From: Conus ventricosus
Taxonomy: Eukaryota; Mollusca; Gastropoda; Neogastropoda; Conidae
DNA length: 64,000 nucleotides
Direction of reading: 5' to 3'
NCBI GenBank assembly: GCA_018398815.1
Contig: CM031616.1
Coordinates: 29,233,886-29,297,885 of the forward strand
In this document: piece by piece, positions 46,250 through 64,000 of the stretch
How positions within the stretch are numbered: position 1 is the stretch's first letter
Layout of the letters: every line of letters begins with the position of its first letter
The notes under the pieces: model-generated
Told to the model about the DNA's origin: nothing
Seen by the model: the letters and a program-made list of their open reading frames with translations, nothing else
The model's database searches: none
Program-made: the position numbers and the translations under genes

Positions 46250-47190
46250 TTTATGGGTGTCTTCCCGAGCGCCACTGCAAGGTCTGAGCAAGCAAAGCTC
46301 TTACTGAGAGCACAGCACACCGACTGCTTAACTGGAATGCATGACTGTCTTGCAAGCTTCATTTTTAACACTGAATGTACTCGGTATTGCCAGACCATTG
46401 TATACTTCACTGAATTTCCTTAAAGTTGAATACTGATTATCTGCAAACTTGCAAGTCGAGAAAAAAAGGCAAAAATAAATTCTTTTGAAAGTAATGAATG
46501 CAATAATACCTCCAATTATCTAACAATTTGGTTGAGTGCATACGAGATCCTATGAAAAAAACAAAAGACATTTTTCTAAGACATGAGTGCAGTAATATCA
46601 TCTTTGAAAATATCAGAGGATCTGTGCAATCAAACAAGATCCACAGTTTCCATGGAATGAACATGAGTTAAATATTTCACTTATTACACATGTATTGCAT
46701 ACTTCACCTTCCATCTGACACATTGATATAACCACATTACTATTAGACATCAAATTTCAGGTTATAAAAATATTCATTCCAAAATAAATGATACTTCAAA
46801 AGGAGGAACAGAAGATTTTCATTAAGATCATGATTGCTACCAAGTGTACTATTTGCTGTTTGCTATTCACCTGGTCTAATGTCCCTCGTATTTAGTCCTA
46901 TTTATGTGACCACAATATCATATGTACTTGCAATCTGTTATCTACATGCGCTGATTACACCAGCTGTTACCCATAAATAATATCAACACTATAAAAAATG
47001 AAAATGATTACTAGCGCCATAAGTGCAGCCAAGCACAACATTGATCCTAACTCCCATAAAGAAGCCCACACAATGCACAAAGTTGTCACTGAAACCAATC
47101 CACTGTTTCCTACACATTGTAGGTGAAGACTTTTGTGTTGGTCCACTGGGCCTCCTTTATGTGTGCCCGGAATGATGAACTGTTCATTCT
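46250..47190. other. Non-coding stretch, nothing recognised
   Basis: AT-rich DNA without a convincing exon or element. It could be distal 3' UTR or intergenic DNA of DCAF7. Confidence 0.5.
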
Positions 47191-47199
47191 TCATACACG

Positions 47200-47560
47200 C
47201 CGATTGACTGCTACACACCTGAGCACAGAAGCTGATGCATTCCTCCACACATACACATTACATCTGAGTGCAGAATGCTTTCCATGCACACTGACCGATG
47301 ACACATTTTGAGCGGACAGTTGAGCTGTTGCTCTCCATGCACACAGTGACTGAATACACACCTGAGTTCACAGCGCTGAGCAATTGATTTTTTACATACA
47401 CACACACACTGATTTCATACTTGAGTACAAACTGCTGAGCTATTACCTTACATACACACGCATACACACCGACTACACACCTCAACACAGACTAATGAGC
47501 TGTTAATGCTTAACACAAACTGACTGATTACACACCTGAGCACAGTGTTGAGCATACATA
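47200..47560. repeat. Degenerate minisatellite, about 60-bp unit
   Basis: Roughly six diverged units share TACACACCTGAGCACAG, then GCTGAGCTGTTA and a CA-rich spacer. Confidence 0.7.
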
Positions 47561-49480
47561 CAAAGTTGGTAACCGACGACGCACTTCATCCAATGTGACT
47601 ACATTTGACAGAGAGTCACATGCCAGCAGAACAAGCTGACCATATACATTTCCAACAGCAGAACACTAGAAACTACAAGCAGTGAGGACCAGAAACGTCA
47701 TGTTTCACTTTCTACACTTAATACAGCACCACAAACCACAACAGTTAAACACAACGGCGACACTGAAGGCCCAGAAACATCATCTTTCACTTTCTACACT
47801 TGGATACAAACCAGAGAGGCGACGGCAACGTGACTGAGCAAAAGTATCCACAACAAAGCCAAGCTATTACAACATGACCATCTATAAAGCACACTGCAAA
47901 GCAATAATTGTTCAAGGAGGCCATGTTGTGGGCAAGCCCTAACAGATAGCTGCAAATCATTTTGCAAAGTTTCTGTAGAATGCCTCATCCCTAGTGAAGT
48001 TCTGTGCAGGCGAATCCTTCCTCAATATTGCCGGTAATCAAGTGCGCGCGAAAAACGCTGGACTACAGAAAGCGGGATTACATGTATAATGCTGATACCA
48101 GTCCTGAGAGAACAGCTGTTGGCATGTCTATGTTAAAATCACTTGGGCAAGTGAAACGCTGCAAAGGTGACACAAACTGTGGGCCACTCTCCATGCTGTA
48201 TGATGTATGTCCAGCTGTTAGAAGAGACCACCAAAGTAGAGGAGGAAGTGTGGATCTTCCTCAGCTGAATACTGTGGGTCATCTGCTGTATAATCGCCCT
48301 CACTGCACCACACGTGTCTGTGCATGAATGCTCACTTTGATTCATCTGGTGAATAAAGTTGGATCTATTTGTGGCTGCCCCTTCAAGTCATATATTCTGC
48401 CTCATGTCCGCTGCAAATGTATACATATTGCTTGTTCGTGTGTTGTTGGCATCCTTCCAAGTTCTGGTGTTCTAAACCACACCAATACTCTGATAAGCAC
48501 GTGCTATCCTGCTGATAACTGGGGCTGTGTCATGGGGTGTGAGGTTGGTAAGAGATGTTTGTGAGGACCACATACAGGTAGCCCCAACTTCACAGAATGA
48601 AAAACTTTTTCTAGAGAAAAGAGAATGTTATGCAAGAGGCTTCCCTTGACATAATCCTAATGTAACAACATGGTGCATAGTAAGCAATTTGATGTAAGCT
48701 TCCGTCAAATACTGACAAAGCTTTAGACCCAAATGATGGCAGAATTAGAATGGTGAATACATAAAGCTGCTAATCCCTGTATCCCATGGACAGTCCTTAC
48801 CACCGGGATGTTCATTTCCTCTCTTTGTGTTGGAGACTCTGGGACAAACCCGTGTTGGTACTCCACTATGCATGTTTCTGTGTGCTGGTGTAATAGGTTT
48901 ATGCAATAGGTGTTTTTGTTTGTTTGTTTTAAACAGCCAGAGAGGAGAGAGAGAAAACACACACAGGACAGTTATCGCGCAAGGACATGCTCAAAGTGAC
49001 ATGGACCACCACGAGTGACATGGACCACCACAGATCCACTGAAACAGATTTTCAGGACCTTGCCTAAGTACTAGATCAAAAATACATTCATGGCACTGTC
49101 ATTGTACAGACTTATGGGGCAAGTTTACATAAATTGGTGATCACACTCGTGAATTGAAGAGAACAGATTCATCCTTGATCATGCTCTTCAAAAAAAAAAA
49201 AAAGAAAAAAAAAGTTTCATGATCCACTCTCTCCCAAACTGCAAATGGCACAGGTATCAAAATACATTGACCAATAAATACAATCAAAGCGATTCTTTAC
49301 TTTTTAAACTACATCAATAAAACAACATCACACAGATACTCGCACACTGCCATTTCACAAAAATAAAAAAATACAATACGATAAAAGAAAATGAGTGCAG
49401 TACATCAATAAAAGAAAAATAAATGAAATAAAAATATACGAGGTAGTGTGTTTTGATTGGTATACAAAAAACCTTTTGAT
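47561..49480. other. Non-coding stretch downstream of DCAF7
   Basis: No gene was recognised. A 107-residue plus-strand open frame (48004-48327) has no family motif and no codon-level support. A small duplication (ACATGGACCACC) occurs near 49000. Confidence 0.5.
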
Positions 49481-49489
49481 ACACACCGA

Positions 49490-51170
49490 GATGACAAAGT
49501 CCACCTTTCCCTTCTACCTCCGTCCTCTCCAAACTGGGTAACTTTGGAGACAGAAAACTCAACCTTTATGTACTTCCCTCCTCTCCTAAAAGGGTAACCT
49601 TGGAGACGGACAGGTCAGCCTTTCTTTCATCTCCACCCTCTTCTAAAAGGCTAACCTTGCCGATATAAAGATCATCATTTTCCTTCCGTCCTCTCCTTCC
49701 TGGGTAGCCATGGAGACAGAAAGGTCACTTTTGGTTTTCCTCTATCCTCTCCTCAAAGGACAAGACGATCAGCCTTCATGTTACCTCCGCCCTCGCTTAA
49801 CAGGGTAATCTTGGAGGGAAAAAAATGGCTCACCCGTCAGATTACCTCCTTCCTTTTCTAACACCGTAACCTTGAAGACAAAAGGGCCACCCTCTTCCTC
49901 CCCCCCCCCCCCCCCCCCCCCCCCCACCTCCTTAGAGACAAGACAGGTTTTTCTTCGTTTTACCTCTACTCTCTTTTTACGGGGTAACCTTGGAGACAGA
50001 AAGGTCACACTTCCTTTTATCTCCACCCTCTTCTAACAGCGTAACCTTTGAGACGGAAAAGTCACTCATTTTACCTTCAAGACTTTTTTAACAATGTAAC
50101 CTTGGAGACAGAAAGGTGGCCTCCAAGTTTTTGTTGGTCATGTAGCAATGCGATCTTGCAGACAAAAGTTTGCCATTCATATTCATCTCTCTCTCTCTCT
50201 CTCTAAGTTTGCCATTCATATTCATCTCTCTCTCTCTCTAAGTTTGCCATTCATATTCATCTCTCTCTCTCTCTCTCTCTCCCTCTCTCCTCTAAACAGG
50301 CTTATGCTTGAGACAGAAAGTCCAACATTCATTTTAACTCTCTCCATTTCTCAGGGCTACATTGGATACAGCAAGTCCTGCTTTCCTTCTTCCACTCCTG
50401 ACATACCAATCATTCCGGACATTTTGCCTCCTTTCTATCCTAACAGGGTAACCTTTAGGACAAAAAGTCTACAGTTCATCTTAGCTTCCTCATCTCCTAA
50501 CATGCTAACCCATGAGACATCAAGTGTCTTTTTTCATACACACTTCATCTATCCATGGAATCTCTGTTACAGAAAACCCATCCTTCAGTTTACCTCCACC
50601 CTCTCCTAAACTACCCCCTCCCCCTTCTTTCCCCCATCTACCTTCCACAAAGCTATGTGGACAATTAAGAAAATTCTCGTTGAGTAACATTGTGACATAG
50701 CTTTCAACTGCTAGTCTTCTTGCAAACAATCAAAAAGAATTAAATCTCCATCCTCTCCTAACACTATCATCTTTGAGACCAGGGGTGTTTGTTTTATATT
50801 TCCTGTTTGGCTACATATACTTATCTTGTCAAACTCTGACAACTGATTTGCTAGCTCTGTTTGGCCAAATTTTTCATGGCTTGAGTCGTAAGTACACATC
50901 TGCTATCCTGTCTTACACTTCTAGCAGATAGTCAGGAGTATGTTTCAATTCCTACCATTTCCATGGTCGTATGTTTCACAAGAGAACACCATCAAATTTT
51001 CCTCCAAGACAGAAGGCCTCAATTTTATCTCTTTCGCCCACCACAATAACTGCAGATACAGACTAGTCTGACCCTCCTTCCATCTCCCTGCCAACAACAT
51101 ACCTTTGGAGACAGAAAACTCCAAAATACATCCTTCACTTCATTCCTTGCTCTCCTTGTGAAGTACACTT
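49490..51170. repeat. Long degenerate minisatellite, about 60-bp unit
   Basis: At least 15 diverged units share a core like GGGTAACCTTGGAGACAGAA, followed by AGGTCA and a CT-rich stretch with CTCCACCCTCTCCTAA. A poly-C of 26 (49900-49925) and CT arrays (50180-50290) interrupt it. It lies 0.4-2.1 kb beyond the DCAF7 stop codon and may be in its 3' UTR. Confidence 0.75.
50778..50895 (+). repeat. Degenerate DIRS-like terminal repeat
   Basis: TTTCCTGTTTGGCTA, then CTCTGTTTGGCCAAATTTTT resembles the TCCCTGTTTGGCTAGTA ... CTGGCCGAAATTTTT terminal sequence seen at 59519. It is strongly diverged. Confidence 0.5.
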
Positions 51171-51589
51171 GCAGACAAAAAGTCCACCATTAGCTACTCT
51201 TCTGAACAAACAACAAAAATCTTTCACACGTTTCCAGTCTGTTTGCTACCTAATGAGAATATTGCCTTCAATACTGCTGGAAAATGGCAGTTTTCAGTCT
51301 TGAAGTGTCATTCAGGAAATGTGAAGATTTCCCTCCATGTTCCAAATAGCACACTTGCCATGTTAAAAAAAAAAAAGCAAGAAACAAACAAAAGACCCAT
51401 ATTACACAAAAGCAGTTCTGTGCAGATTGCAAATCATTTCTAAGTCCAAAAGGTTTGCGCTCGAGAAGAAAGTTACCCGTATTAATAGCATGCAATGCTG
51501 TAACTATTGCATGCTGTGCAGTAGCAACTGACTACTGCTCTCTGCATGTGGACTAGCTGTGGATCCCAACCAATGCTGCTGAGGGCCAT

Positions 51590-63984
<12,395 letters not shown>

Positions 63985-64000
63985 GGTTATTACTCGTACA

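Noticed and set aside
48004..48327. 107-residue plus-strand open frame downstream of DCAF7
   Set aside because: No recognisable motif, no splice context, and the surrounding DNA is non-coding.

Overview
The window is metazoan nuclear DNA. It holds two recognisable animal genes with GT-AG introns: MYG1 (plus strand, present twice) and DCAF7 (minus strand). The rest is transposable elements, long (CA)n microsatellites, long poly-C/poly-G runs and degenerate minisatellites. The intron-rich genes together with jockey/CR1-like and I-like LINEs, a Ty3/gypsy element, DIRS-like tyrosine-recombinase elements and a hAT relic fit a marine invertebrate, probably a lophotrochozoan such as a mollusc. That organism call is inference; no species is identified. 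Layout 1-23.3 kb: a seven-exon MYG1 gene lies at 666-8989. Its contig ends in exactly 1000 Ns (10008-11007). The next contig opens with two head-to-head LINE fragments (11008-12545) and then repeats the whole MYG1 locus almost base for base (13267-about 23261, second gene at 13938-22255). Each copy carries single-base frameshifts that the other lacks. The simplest reading is one gene assembled twice (two alleles placed in tandem) with residual indel errors. Layout 23.8-38.1 kb: one nested transposon. A Ty3/gypsy-type LTR element (23805-38052) has 2.17/2.16-kb LTRs ending in an 8-bp inverted repeat, a perfect 5-bp target duplication (ATCAG), an 18-nt tRNA-Pro primer-binding site and a polypurine tract. 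Its internal part carries a broken SCAN-like gag with coiled-coil repeats, a DSGA protease, an HHCC integrase and an RNase H tail. RNase H after integrase points to the Gmr1-like gene order, with the reverse transcriptase apparently deleted. Within its 5' leader sits a nearly full-length 5.97-kb I-like LINE (26381-32335) flanked by a 15-bp duplication. The LTR element itself inserted into a minisatellite (38053-38760). Layout 38.8-51.5 kb: a 1.2-kb non-autonomous hAT-like element with a BED-type finger and a perfect 44-bp-arm palindrome; a long featureless stretch; a decayed DIRS-like element with its terminal repeats; a 1.5-kb inverted-repeat cassette; a 5'-truncated LINE with a 13-bp target duplication; and minisatellites that may lie in the DCAF7 3' UTR. 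Layout 51.6-64 kb: DCAF7, eight exons on the minus strand, complete from ATG (63984) to stop (51590), encoding about 346 residues with every splice phase consistent. Its introns host a second DIRS-like fragment with a nested insertion, a tRNA-like SINE, a decayed LINE reverse transcriptase and UG-repeat tracts hugging exon 4. No CRISPR array, operon, tRNA or rRNA gene was seen. The two host genes show no functional link beyond adjacency; most of the remaining structure records successive transposon insertions.
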